The notes beneath the pieces were generated by a model. The model worked only from the letters and a program-made list of their open reading frames with translations. It made no database searches and was not told the origin of the DNA. A stretch of 64,000 nucleotides of DNA, taken from contig JAJZFB010000067.1 in NCBI GenBank assembly GCA_021805545.1, forward strand, positions 1 to 64,000, in the 5' to 3' direction. Source of the stretch: Pseudomonadota bacterium. GTDB lineage: Bacteria > Pseudomonadota > Alphaproteobacteria > Acetobacterales > Acetobacteraceae. Position numbers and translations under genes: made by a program. Shown piece by piece: positions 17,601 through 24,930 of this stretch; the first letter of the stretch is position 1, and each line of letters starts with the position of its first letter.

Positions 17601-18108
17601 CCTCATGTACCCCGAGGTGTTCACCAAATTCAACGCCTTCCTGCGCACATACGGCCCGGTCTCGGTCCTGCCCACCCCGGTCTATTTCTACGGCATGAAA
17701 CCGGGCGATGAAATTTCCATCCGCCTGCAAACCGGCAAGACCATGATCGTCAGCCTGCAAACCATCTCGGCGGCTGATGAGGATGGCAATGTCAATGTCT
17801 TCTTCGAGCTGAACGGCCAGCCCCGCGTCATCACCGTACCCAACCGCGCCGCTGTTTCCACCCGCCCCGTGCGCCGCAAGGCGGATGAGGACGACGCCAA
17901 ACAGCTCGGCGCGCCCATGCCAGGCGCCATCGCCGCCATTCTGGTGCGCGAGGATCAGGCGGTAAAGCAAGGCGAGCCGCTGCTCAGCATCGAGGCAATG
18001 AAGATGGAAGCACAAATCTCCGCACCCCGGGACGGTGTGGTGAAAACCATCCTCGTCCGCCCCGGCGAGCAGGTGGACGCCAAAGACCTCCTCGTCGAAT
18101 TCGCGTGA
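14665..18108 (+). CDS. pyc: Pyruvate carboxylase
   Basis: Biotin-dependent anaplerotic enzyme forming oxaloacetate from pyruvate; 1147 aa, the full single-chain length. Domains in order: biotin carboxylase (KRLLVANRSEIAIRVMRAA at the start, then HPGYGFLSEN, KASWGGGGRGMR and FIEVNPRVQVEHTVTE), carboxyltransferase (from about 530, TTMRDAHQSLLATRMRTHDL), tetramerisation region, and biotinyl domain with SIEAMKMEAQI (biotin Lys about 1113). A GTG start is used with GGGAG about 8 nt upstream. A degenerate parS-like word lies inside (15420-15435). The stop overlaps the next gene by 4 nt. Confidence 0.96.
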   Translation: MQKFKRLLVANRSEIAIRVMRAAAELGISTIAVYPEHDKLSLHRFKADEAYLIGRGKGPIEAYLSIDEVIRAAKLSGADAIHPGYGFLSENPEFAEACAQAGITFIGPRPETMRQLGNKVAARNLAISVGVPVMPATDPLPYNDNEIKHLAAEVGYPVMLKASWGGGGRGMRPIESEDTLLDSVAAARREAKAAFGNDEVYLEKLVRRAFHVEVQLLGDSHGNLVHLFERDCSIQRRHQKVIERAPAPYMDDASREALCNAALAIGRATNYCNAGTVEFLMDRDTGKFYFIEVNPRVQVEHTVTEVVTGIDIVKAQIHIAEGGHAGNFAETGVPEQQDIRLSGHALQCRITTENPENNFVPDYGRITAYRGAYGFGIRTDGGTAYSGAVVTRFYDALLEKVTAWAPTADEAIARMDRALREYRIRGVATNLTFLETLLGHPDFRSGNYTTRFIDNTPELFAVKRRLDRATKLLRYIADVTVNGHPETRGKPLPSPNARTPQAPYFGDERADGTKQLLDKLGPKGFAQWMLEQKRALVTDTTMRDAHQSLLATRMRTHDLVAAAKPTSVALPQLFSLECWGGATFDVSMRFLQEGPWDRLSLLRQRAPNILLQMLLRGANGVGYKNYPDNVVKFFVSQAAEAGIDLFRIFDCLNWVENMRVAIDAVAECGKLAEGALCYTGDILDPSRAKYSLNYYVNLAKELEAAGCHIIAIKDMAGLLKPAAASVLVKALKESVGLPIHLHTHDTSGISAATVLAAVHAGVDAFDAAMDPMSGLTAQPCLGSLVEALRHTGRDTGLDPAAIRQLSFYWEAVRAQYAAFESDLQSGASEVYLHEMPGGQFTNLREQARSLGLETRWHEVARAYRDANDLFGDIVKVTPSSKVVGDMALMMVSQNLTPEMVLEPAKEISFPQSVVEMMHGDLGQPPGGWPEAIQKKVLKGAAPITMRPGALMKDEDIEAARKQAEETCGIPMNDRILASYLMYPEVFTKFNAFLRTYGPVSVLPTPVYFYGMKPGDEISIRLQTGKTMIVSLQTISAADEDGNVNVFFELNGQPRVITVPNRAAVSTRPVRRKADEDDAKQLGAPMPGAIAAILVREDQAVKQGEPLLSIEAMKMEAQISAPRDGVVKTILVRPGEQVDAKDLLVEFA
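15420..15435. promoter_or_regulatory. Degenerate parS-like word within pyc
   Basis: TGCTTCCCGTGAAGCA differs by one base from the palindromic core beside parB (TGCTTCACGTGAAGCA). It encodes ordinary pyc residues, so it could be coincidental, but 15 of 16 bases match. Confidence 0.3.
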
Positions 18109-19586
18109 GCCAAGGTACAACCCTGCCCCACATCCAAGAGCAAAAGCCGCCATTGTTAAAAATGGCCGCTTTTCCTCTGGCCATTTTCGCACTCATCCTG
18201 CTGGCACTCCCGCGCCTCATCCTCATCCCGCTGCATTACGCGCCAGACCCTAACGAGGGCTGGAACGCCTTCCACGCGCTCATGGCCGCATCTCGCGCCA
18301 CGCTCTACCCGCCCCCCGGCGCGCTCACCGGCAATAATTACCCGCCGCTCTCTTTCTACGCCGCCCGCCTCATCACCCATTTCACGGGCGATGCCATCAT
18401 CGCCGGGCGCCTCATCTCCCTTGTCTCAACCCTCGCCGCTTCGGCGCTTATCTGGCGTATCGTAACAAACATAACCCGCAACAAAATTGCCGCTGCCTGG
18501 GCCGCAATTCTGTTCCTGGCCTACAACGTCACGTTATTCCGCTCCTATTTCTGCCTCAACGACCCGCAATGGCTGGCCCATGCCGTGGCCCTTTGCGGCA
18601 TCGCCACATTACTCCCGGCAGAACCCGCACAACTCACCCGCGTGCGCGTCATCGCATCATCTTTCCTGCTGGTGGCAGCAGGTTTCGTAAAACAGAACCT
18701 CATAGGCTTTCCCGCCGCCATCACGCTCTGGCTGCTCATCATGCATCGCCGCCATTTCGTGCTCTGGCTGCTCACAGGCGTTTTCTTCACCCTCGCCGGG
18801 CTTTGGCTCTGCCGCCTGCTTTACGGCGCATCCTTCCTGCCAGACCTGTTATTCTCCGCCCGGCATTATTCACCCGCCCGCGCCATCATCAAATCTCTCC
18901 CCATCCTGGCCGCACTTTCCCCCATGGTGGTGGCAAGCCTGCGCCTGCCGCGCCAAAATAAGCAGGCAGCCCTCTTCCCCGTCGCGGTCATCATCTGCCT
19001 CATCACCGGCATCATCCAGCGCGGCGGCATCGGGGTGGACATTAACGCCCATTTCGAAACCCTCATCGCCGCCAGCATCGGCACAGGCATCGCCCTGGCC
19101 GCCCCGGCACGCAAGCGCGCACGGCTCTGGCTCCTCGCACCCTTCATCATCCTCGTGCCGCTCGCCGCCGCGCAATCCATCGCGGCGCTGCATAATCTCA
19201 ACCGCAACCTCGCCAGCTGGCACGGCGCCATCGCGCATATCGCCGCCCTGCCTGGTAATGTGGCATGCGACAACCTCGCCTATTGCTACTGGGCCGCAAA
19301 ACCCTACAGCGCCGATTTCTTCCTGTACGGCCAGCGCTTTCTGCAAACCGGCAACGCCACGGCCCTGCAAGAAGCCGTCAATCAACGCGCCATCATTGCC
19401 GCCGAATTGCCCAGCACGGCAACATCCTGCCAGAGCAACCCGCTCGCGCATCTCTTCCGCGCCGCCGCGCCAGCCATCCTCTACCGCAACAAAACAATCG
19501 AGCTGGCCGCCCCGCCAGCCCCGCTTCCGGTTACAGCCTGTTCTATTGGTTCAGCAGCGCCGCCAGCGCCCCCGGCGGCAAATTAA
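18105..19586 (+). CDS. Polytopic membrane protein, GT-C (glycosyltransferase 39/ArnT-like) type
   Basis: 493 aa with about ten hydrophobic segments. The first helix is followed by an extracytoplasmic loop with YAPDPNEGWNAFHALMA, which resembles the acidic catalytic loop of GT-C glycosyltransferases such as ArnT and PMT, and by GNNYPPLSFYAARLI. These enzymes move a sugar from a polyprenyl carrier to lipid or protein. The exact substrate is unknown. A GTG start overlaps the pyc stop by 4 nt. The 3' end overlaps the convergent gene by 44 nt. Confidence 0.7.
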   Translation: MSQGTTLPHIQEQKPPLLKMAAFPLAIFALILLALPRLILIPLHYAPDPNEGWNAFHALMAASRATLYPPPGALTGNNYPPLSFYAARLITHFTGDAIIAGRLISLVSTLAASALIWRIVTNITRNKIAAAWAAILFLAYNVTLFRSYFCLNDPQWLAHAVALCGIATLLPAEPAQLTRVRVIASSFLLVAAGFVKQNLIGFPAAITLWLLIMHRRHFVLWLLTGVFFTLAGLWLCRLLYGASFLPDLLFSARHYSPARAIIKSLPILAALSPMVVASLRLPRQNKQAALFPVAVIICLITGIIQRGGIGVDINAHFETLIAASIGTGIALAAPARKRARLWLLAPFIILVPLAAAQSIAALHNLNRNLASWHGAIAHIAALPGNVACDNLAYCYWAAKPYSADFFLYGQRFLQTGNATALQEAVNQRAIIAAELPSTATSCQSNPLAHLFRAAAPAILYRNKTIELAAPPAPLPVTACSIGSAAPPAPPAAN

Positions 19587-20118
19587 GCGGCGTCAGCCCG
19601 GCGGGCGGGCTGAACAAATCCGCCGGCTGCGGCGCATAATTCACCGCCAGCGCCGTAACCTCCGCCGAGCCTCTATCGTTATGCCCGGAAAAATGCAGCA
19701 CCACGCCCGATTTTGTAAGGCACGCCGTGCCGGTGGCGTGCTTGTCCAGCACCAGATAATTCTCGCAATCCAGCCCGGCATAATGGCCCTGCCCCAGCGG
19801 CGTGAAACTTGCCCCATCCGCATGGTAAATCTGTGCGGTATAGGCCGAAAAATCCGGCGCCTGCACCAGCGCGTGCAGGTTCGGTATAATCAGCTCCGCC
19901 TGCCCGGCGGGCAGATTGCCCAGCACATAATAACCAGCAGCGGAATCAACCCGCACCATCTGGTCCGCCGCGCTATAATGCAGCTCATATTGCGCGGGCG
20001 TGCGGCCTGGCACATCAAGCTGGTATGTCACCGCCACATCGCGCACGGGCAGAAAAACCGGCGTGGCCAGCGCGCTGGCGGGCAGGGCCGCTAAAGCGGC
20101 GGCAAGTAAAATTCTCAT
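19543..20118 (-). CDS. Secreted/periplasmic protein of unknown function
   Basis: 191 aa with a clear Sec signal peptide (MRILLAAALAALPASALA, cleavage predicted after ALA near residue 18). The mature part looks like a beta-rich domain (VFLPVRDVAVTYQLD, YELHYSAADQMVRVDS), with two cysteines at DCEN and TACL. It resembles periplasmic DUF4412/DUF6134-style proteins only in outline, so no family is assigned. Its ATG overlaps the aat stop by 4 nt, so the two are probably co-transcribed. Its 3' end overlaps the convergent membrane-protein gene. Confidence 0.65.
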   Translation of the reverse strand: MRILLAAALAALPASALATPVFLPVRDVAVTYQLDVPGRTPAQYELHYSAADQMVRVDSAAGYYVLGNLPAGQAELIIPNLHALVQAPDFSAYTAQIYHADGASFTPLGQGHYAGLDCENYLVLDKHATGTACLTKSGVVLHFSGHNDRGSAEVTALAVNYAPQPADLFSPPAGLTPLNLPPGALAALLNQ

Positions 20119-20786
20119 GGCATTTCCTGTCGCATGGCCTCTATCTCGCGCATCAATAAGGCAGCATCAGGGCTGGCGCTAAACCGCGCCGGCACATCCA
20201 CAGCCTCGGCCAGCCGTACATGGTACTGGGCGCGCGGAATTTCCACCGCCCCAAACCGCGCCAGATGCCCGGTGATGAACTGCGTATCCAGCAGCGTAAA
20301 CCCCGAAAGCCGCAACCGGGCCACCAGATGCACCAGCGCCACTTTCGAGGCATCGGTGGTGGTGGAAAACATGCTCTCGCCAAAAAACGCCCCGCCCAGC
20401 GCCGCGCCATAAAGCCCGCCCACCAGCGTGCCATTTTCCCAGGTTTCCACACTATGGGCAAAGCCCATCCTGTGCAGCTCGGTAAACAGCCGCTCTATCT
20501 CGGGGTTTATCCAGGTTTCCGGCCGCCCCGCGCGCATGGCCGCGCAATTCGCGATGGTGGCGGCAAAATCCCCATTGGCGGTAACGGTAAAACGCGTGCC
20601 GCGCAGTGTTTTCATCAGGCTGCGCGGAATATGGAACCCATGCAGCGGCAGCACGCCGCGCGCTTCCGGGTCCAGCCAATGTAGCGTTTTCGCCCCCCGC
20701 GCTTCCGCCATGGGGAACAGCCCCAGCCGGTAGGCGCGGAGCAGCAAATCCGGCGTAAGCTGAAAAGGCCGTGCGGACATGCGCAT
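20115..20786 (-). CDS. aat: Leucyl/phenylalanyl-tRNA--protein transferase
   Basis: Adds Leu or Phe to N-terminal Arg/Lys of proteins, marking them for ClpS/ClpAP (N-degron pathway). About 223 aa. Diagnostic segments are LLLRAYRLGLFPMAEA, HWLDPEARGVLPL, VETWENGTLVGGLYGAALG and GAFFGESMFS. ATG 20786 and ATG 20780 are both possible; the longer frame to 20930 has no family similarity. Its stop overlaps the following secreted-protein gene. Confidence 0.93.
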   Translation of the reverse strand: MRMSARPFQLTPDLLLRAYRLGLFPMAEARGAKTLHWLDPEARGVLPLHGFHIPRSLMKTLRGTRFTVTANGDFAATIANCAAMRAGRPETWINPEIERLFTELHRMGFAHSVETWENGTLVGGLYGAALGGAFFGESMFSTTTDASKVALVHLVARLRLSGFTLLDTQFITGHLARFGAVEIPRAQYHVRLAEAVDVPARFSASPDAALLMREIEAMRQEMP

Positions 20787-20851
20787 CAAATCGCATGGCC
20801 GCCCGTTACCTGCCAAGTGAAACCATGGGCATGTTGCCGCCCGCGCGCAAA

Positions 20852-20880
20852 TAAAAAACCCCGGGCTGTAAGGCCCGGGG
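20852..20880 (-). terminator. Intrinsic terminator of the small gene upstream
   Basis: On the minus strand CCCCGGGC, a short loop and GCCCGGGG are followed by TTTTTTAT. This is a strong stem plus T tract located 29 nt past the stop of the small minus-strand gene at 20909-21118. Confidence 0.85.
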
Positions 20881-20908
20881 CAGGGTAGGGTGGAACTTGT
20901 TCTTGGTT

Positions 20909-21118
20909 TTAGCGGGGCGCGCGGGCCCATCCATGGTCATGGACCAGCCCGTCATCATAGGCATTGCTGTAATCCTTGGGCGGCACCGTGCGCGCCAGGC
21001 GGCTGGCTTCCGCCAGGCTCACAATGGTGGAGAACGCATCAGCCACCACATCGCGCTGGCGCGGGGCAAACGCACCGCCAAAACCTTCGGGAGAGCAGGG
21101 AACATTCAACTGACGCAT
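20909..21118 (-). CDS. Small protein of unknown function (69 aa)
   Basis: The ATG at 21118 has a strong Shine-Dalgarno AAGGAGAT about 7 nt upstream, which decides the start over the longer frame to 21163. A strong intrinsic terminator follows the stop, so it looks like a free-standing transcript. The product starts MRQLNVPCSPEGFGGAFAPR, has no membrane segment or signal peptide, and ends in a Tyr/Asp/His-rich tail (DYSNAYDDGLVHDHGW). I do not recognise the family. It is divergent from the ScfR-type regulator, with operator-like palindromes between. Confidence 0.65.
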   Translation of the reverse strand: MRQLNVPCSPEGFGGAFAPRQRDVVADAFSTIVSLAEASRLARTVPPKDYSNAYDDGLVHDHGWARAPR

Positions 21119-21175
21119 GGTAATCTCCTTCATACCCAATACTTCGTCCGGCACCCCGGGCATGGAGTGAAACTA

Positions 21176-21266
21176 TTTACAAAACCCCGCCGCGTACAGC
21201 ATAAAATCGGCGGAAACCCCCGAAATACGTGCGTGACTTTACTGTAAATTTTTGCTATTTGTAAAA
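21176..21266. promoter_or_regulatory. Operator-like TTTAC/GTAAA palindromes between the small gene and scfR-type regulator
   Basis: TTTACAAAA (21176-21184) and its inverse TTTGTAAAA (21258-21266) bracket the gap, and TTTACTGTAAA (21238-21248) is an 11-bp palindrome. The words resemble the TTTGCAAA-type sites bound by ScfR/PccR/RamB-family regulators, and the last one ends 1 nt before the regulator's GTG, suggesting autoregulation. Confidence 0.45.
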
Positions 21267-21267
21267 C

Positions 21268-22653
21268 GTGTCAATTTCAAAAACCGCCATTGGCAAAACC
21301 ATCCGCCGCCTGCGCATGGAGCAAGGCTACACCCAGCAGGGCTTTGCCCAAAAGCTCGGCATATCAACCTCCTACCTCAACCTTGTCGAGCACGACCAGC
21401 GCAACGTCACCGCCTCGCTGCTGTTCAAACTCACCGACCTGCTGAAGGTCGACCTCGCCGCCCTCTCCGGCACGCAAGAGCGCGAGTTCGAGGTCCAGCT
21501 CCGCGAAGCCTTCTCCGACCCCGCCTTGGGCGGCGAAACCGTGCCGGAGTCCGAGATCAAAACCCTCGCCGCCGCCCCCAATGCGGCCCGCGCGGTGCTG
21601 GCGCTGCACAAGGCCCTGGCCGGCGCGCGCGAGGAATCCTCCGGCATCACCCTGCCCTCGGGCCGCAAAATCCTGCTGCCCAACGAGGAAGTGCGCGACT
21701 TCTTCCACGACCACGAAAACCACTTCCCCGCCTTAGAGGAAGCCGCCGAAACCATAGGCGCCAAGCTGGACGCCGCTTCCGGCAGCAGCCACGCTCTGGC
21801 CGAGCGCCTGCGCCGCGAGCACGGGCTGGTGGTGCGCGTGCAGCAACTCCCCGGCAGCTTGCGCGTGTTCGACGCCGCAAACCGCATCCTCACCTTGTCG
21901 GAAGACTTGCCGCGCGAGAGCCGCGGCTTCCACATGGCCTTCCAACTGGCGTTGCTGGAAGCCCGCGCCCCGGTGGAAGCCATTGTCGAGCGCGCCAGCC
22001 CCTCCTCGCGCGATGCGGCGGAGCTGCTGCGCATCGGCCTGCTCAACTACACCGCCGCCGCCTTGCTCATGCCCTACCAGGCCACGCTGCACGCCGCGCG
22101 TGAACGCCGTTACGATGTCGATGCCATCGCCGCGCGCTTCGGTGTGTCCTACGAGCAAGCCTGCCACCGCATCGCCACGCTGCAACGCGCCGGCCAGCGC
22201 GGCGTGCCCTTCTTCTTTTTGCGGGCCGATGCCGCGGGCAATGTCTCCAAGCGTTTCTCCGCCGCCGGCTTTCCCTTCATGCGCTTTGGCGGCACCTGCC
22301 CGCGCTGGATCGTCCATTCCGCCTTCGCCACCCCCGGCACCATCCGCGTGCAAGTGGCGCAATTGTCGGAGAAGGAAACCTTCCTCTGCTTCGCCCGCGC
22401 CATCACCGGCCGCCCCGCGCGCTGGGGCGAACCCCCGCCCGTCCACGTCGTCGCCATGGGCTGCGACGTGTCCCACGCCAGCGCGCTGGCCTATGGCGAC
22501 GGCCTGGACCTGTCCACCGCCGCCGTCGGCATCGGCCTCTCCTGCCGCCTCTGCGAACGCCAAGACTGCCGCTCCCGCGCCTTCCCCCCGCTGGCGCATA
22601 GGCTGAACATCGACCCAGGCAAGACGAGTGCCAGCCCGTATGAGTTCAGGTAG
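21268..22653 (+). CDS. Short-chain fatty acyl-CoA responsive transcriptional regulator (ScfR/PccR/RamB family)
   Basis: 461 aa. The N-terminal XRE-type helix-turn-helix (IGKTIRRLRMEQGYTQQGFAQKLGISTSYL region, residues about 8-62) is followed by an IrrE/DUF955-like middle and a DUF2083-type C-terminal domain with the cysteine motif SCRLCERQDCRSRAFPP. This architecture matches ScfR regulators, which sense acyl-CoAs and control acetate, glyoxylate or propionate genes. The start is a GTG at 21268 with little SD. Palindromes directly upstream suggest self-control. No obvious target operon is adjacent. Confidence 0.85.
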   Translation: MSISKTAIGKTIRRLRMEQGYTQQGFAQKLGISTSYLNLVEHDQRNVTASLLFKLTDLLKVDLAALSGTQEREFEVQLREAFSDPALGGETVPESEIKTLAAAPNAARAVLALHKALAGAREESSGITLPSGRKILLPNEEVRDFFHDHENHFPALEEAAETIGAKLDAASGSSHALAERLRREHGLVVRVQQLPGSLRVFDAANRILTLSEDLPRESRGFHMAFQLALLEARAPVEAIVERASPSSRDAAELLRIGLLNYTAAALLMPYQATLHAARERRYDVDAIAARFGVSYEQACHRIATLQRAGQRGVPFFFLRADAAGNVSKRFSAAGFPFMRFGGTCPRWIVHSAFATPGTIRVQVAQLSEKETFLCFARAITGRPARWGEPPPVHVVAMGCDVSHASALAYGDGLDLSTAAVGIGLSCRLCERQDCRSRAFPPLAHRLNIDPGKTSASPYEFR

Positions 22654-22736
22654 GGGAAGTTTTGTTTGAGCCGGGAGCGGACTGACGGGTTTGGGTGGTC
22701 AGTTCGGAAAAACGGTTATTGCCCAGGAGACGCGGA

Positions 22737-22775
22737 ATTCGTAGGGTGGACGAGCGACGCAACGCTCACCAATCC
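22737..22775 (+). repeat. Copy of a dispersed CGTAGGRTGG-type repeat (left side of accessory patch)
   Basis: ATTCGTAGGGTGGACGAGCG and the following ACGCAACGCTCACC resemble the common intergenic repeat CGTAGGATGGGTGGAGCGTA. A related copy lies in the opposite orientation at 23806-23886, so the pair brackets the gene at 22821-23783. Confidence 0.45.
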
Positions 22776-22820
22776 TGGGCTGACTAGGATCGCCATGATT
22801 GTTCGAAAGAAGCCCAACTT

Positions 22821-23783
22821 ATGACAATGATGCCCAAGTGCGTGATCTGGAATAAAGATGCTAAACATCTGGCTCCAGCAGGCGATGGAATTACTCAGGT
22901 CTGCTCTTGGCATACAGACGGGTTATATCAGATTACGGATGCAGCGCGACCGGTGGTCCAACAAATGTCGGTTGATAAAAAGGTGCTGTTGACGACTTGG
23001 ATTGTTGATCAACATAGATATGGCGTGGATGCGCCCGTGATTGATGACGCCGTTCTTGAGCGCGTATCCGCCATGCGTCCACTCCGTATAAGCCAGCGAA
23101 AACGGCGTTTCTTTCTTCTCGCACAATCACGAGATTTTCAACCCAGTAGCGTTTTTAAGATTTCTGGCGCGCATACTGAAATAATGTTTCGCGATTTGGG
23201 GGCGATATCGGCCTGGACAGAGTGCCGCAAGGACGATGATCGGAGCAGTTTGCTTCGGTTGCTAAAAGAAGAGGGTCTGGTCAACTACGGCGGTTCAGAA
23301 AATGTCTCGTTGACCAACAAAGGCTTTGAATTTCTTGAAAGTCTGGAATCACGTGGTGCTCCGACGACGCAAGCCTTTGTTGCAATGTGGTTTGACTCGT
23401 CAATGGACGACGCTTATCGTAAGGGTATCGAATTGGCAATTCTGGCTTCTGGATACCAGCCTTTCCGAGTAGATCAGAAAGAGCACAACAACAAAATTGA
23501 TGACGAAATAATTGCGGCAATACGCCAATCTCGTTTCGTGGTCGCTGACTTCACATGTGAAACAATAAATGGTGATAAGGGGCAAATCGCAGTCGCACGT
23601 GGTGGAGTCTATTATGAAGCTGGCTTTGCACAGGGCTTAGGTATCCCGGTAATTTGGACGTGCCGCTCTGACTCCATCAACCACGTTCACTTTGACACGC
23701 GCCAATATAATCATATTGTTTGGACTGATCCGAACGACCTTCAGCGCAAACTATTAAACCGTATCCGGGCAATCATTGTCTAA
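22821..23783 (+). CDS. Putative defence-type protein with C-terminal TIR / nucleoside deoxyribosyltransferase-like domain
   Basis: 320 aa. Residues 1-40 look like a degenerate zinc-ribbon (Cys7, Cys28). Residues about 142-178 look like a winged helix (SSLLRLLKEEGLVNYGG). Residues 184-305 form a Rossmann-like TIR/DUF4062/deoxyribosyltransferase-like domain: AFVAMWFDSSMDDAYRKGIE, RQSRFVVADFT, and GGVYYEAGFAQGLGIPVIW, where Glu266 is a candidate catalytic residue for NAD or nucleotide cleavage. Codon use is clearly more AT-rich than neighbours, and repeat copies flank the gene, so it was probably acquired. There is no clear SD. No CBASS or Thoeris partner is adjacent. Function is inferred only. 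Confidence 0.6.
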   Translation: MTMMPKCVIWNKDAKHLAPAGDGITQVCSWHTDGLYQITDAARPVVQQMSVDKKVLLTTWIVDQHRYGVDAPVIDDAVLERVSAMRPLRISQRKRRFFLLAQSRDFQPSSVFKISGAHTEIMFRDLGAISAWTECRKDDDRSSLLRLLKEEGLVNYGGSENVSLTNKGFEFLESLESRGAPTTQAFVAMWFDSSMDDAYRKGIELAILASGYQPFRVDQKEHNNKIDDEIIAAIRQSRFVVADFTCETINGDKGQIAVARGGVYYEAGFAQGLGIPVIWTCRSDSINHVHFDTRQYNHIVWTDPNDLQRKLLNRIRAIIV

Positions 23784-23805
23784 AATTCAGCAAGCCGTAG
23801 CAAGG

Positions 23806-23886
23806 GGGGGAGCGTAGCGTAACCCATCGCTTTGTTCCGGTGCCCGGCCGTTTGAGGGGCTACGCTCCACCCATCCTACGAAGGAC
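23806..23886 (-). repeat. Dispersed imperfect hairpin repeat (CGTAGGATGGGTGGAGCGTA type); rest of the 300-base gap empty
   Basis: On the minus strand it begins TTCGTAGGATGGGTGGAGCG and ends with a GCGATGGGTTACGCTACGCT arm. This is a long imperfect hairpin of a kind scattered in many proteobacteria. It lies in the 300-bp gap between the TIR-like gene and parE, where I see no gene in the remainder (23887-24084). Confidence 0.55.
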
Positions 23887-24084
23887 CGCTTTCGGGAAAG
23901 CTCCTGACCCTAGGGAACGACCAAATCGGGCGCGTTGCTGCCGGTGCACATGCCCGCAGTGAACGCCTCGCTCTTGGAATCACCTTCCTTCGAGCTGCAG
24001 CTGATCGGTTTTGGCTGTGTTTGCACCTGGCTTCTCTTGTCGTGCTGGCTCCGCCCAATATCCGGTTGATTCTTTCTAATCATA

Positions 24085-24405
24085 TCACAAATCCGCTGCT
24101 TTAAAGACAGAAACCCAATCCTGGCGCCCAGCCAGGAGGCGCAAGATAACCACGCTCCCGGCTGAGATCGTGTAAATTATCAGGTGGCTCTCATGCGTAT
24201 GTATCCGCACTGGCGGTGTAAATTCACTACGCTCGCGCGCCAGCGTTGGCACGGATGCTATCATCTCGAAGATTAGAACCAGTTCGTCGATGTACTTGTC
24301 AGCTTGCTCAATCGGCCACCGTTCCGCCGAGTATCTCCAAACGTCGTCGAGATCCTCGAGTACTCGTGGCGAAAGGCGGTAGCGTCCGGTGTCACCGGAC
24401 GACAT
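24085..24405 (-). CDS. parE: ParE-family toxin
   Basis: About 106 aa of the RelE/ParE superfamily, whose ParE members poison DNA gyrase. The pattern YRLSPRVLEDLDDVWRYSAE, then a central ARERSEF, then HLIIYTISAGSVVILRLLAGRQD near the C-terminus is typical. The start ATG at 24405 overlaps the 3' end of parD by 14 nt, the standard antitoxin-toxin arrangement. The longer frame to 24501 only overlaps parD. Confidence 0.88.
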   Translation of the reverse strand: MSSGDTGRYRLSPRVLEDLDDVWRYSAERWPIEQADKYIDELVLIFEMIASVPTLARERSEFTPPVRIHTHESHLIIYTISAGSVVILRLLAGRQDWVSVFKAADL

Positions 24406-24637
24406 GACGCTCCCGCATCCGGAGCTTGAATTCGGCCGCATCAAAAGGCGCTGGTGTACCGCTGTCCAAACCCTCAGTAATGGCAGCCTGCAAGGTAGCA
24501 ATTGCCTCTTTCCGCTGTTGATCCCTACGGATCAGGTCGCGGATGTAATCGCTCGCGTTGCCATATAAGCCACCCTCAGCCTGGCATTCGACCCATGCCT
24601 TCATAACTTCGGGTAGTGATACATTCATCGTCGCCAT
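24392..24637 (-). CDS. parD: ParD-family antitoxin
   Basis: About 81 aa. A ribbon-helix-helix N-terminus (MNVSLPEVMKAWVECQAEGG, YGNASDYIRDLIRRDQ) is followed by a flexible, acidic C-terminal toxin-binding region. ATG 24637 is chosen because GGGAG lies upstream; ATG 24628 is possible. It precedes and overlaps parE. A palindrome and a promoter-like TTGACA sit upstream, fitting autoregulation. Confidence 0.88.
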   Translation of the reverse strand: MATMNVSLPEVMKAWVECQAEGGLYGNASDYIRDLIRRDQQRKEAIATLQAAITEGLDSGTPAPFDAAEFKLRMRERHVVR

Positions 24638-24681
24638 GGGGTTCTCCCTGCCAGAGGATGCTATCATCAAGCGCCGAAATT

Positions 24682-24709
24682 TGTCAAAAGATATGGCAAA
24701 GTTTGCCAT
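24682..24709 (-). promoter_or_regulatory. parDE promoter region with perfect inverted repeat
   Basis: ATGGCAAA-G-TTTGCCAT (24693-24709) is a perfect 8-bp inverted repeat. Directly downstream on the minus strand is TTGACA (24687-24682), with a weak -10 (GATAGC, 24665-24660) at 16-nt spacing. It is probably the ParD operator and promoter. I see nothing else in 24710-24930. Confidence 0.5.
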
Positions 24710-24930
24710 GCCGTTTATGCAGCGAATGGGTCGCCCGCCTGCTTCTGAGATCGCCACCTGAGCAAGCCTATGCCCGAAACGGGCGCACCCCTACCCCACC
24801 CCCTGCGAACAAACCGCCATATTCCGCCCCGCTACGCCCCAAGCCGCATGGCAAATGCTGGCCCAAGCGCATGCCCAACAAACCCAAACAATAATTTTCT
24901 GAGGAAATCCAGGCCTTACAGGCGGGGCAA

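Noticed and set aside
23540..23565. TTCACATGTGAA as a further parS site
   Set aside because: Palindromic but the centre is ACATGT, not CACGTG, and it lies inside a probably acquired coding sequence.
22960..23585. Minus-strand small frames within the TIR-like gene
   Set aside because: The plus-strand frame is long, has coherent domain-like segments, and explains the codon pattern; the opposite frames show none.
22654..24930. Prophage or integrative element with att sites
   Set aside because: No integrase, phage or conjugation gene, and no copy of the tRNA-Tyr 3' end at the far side.
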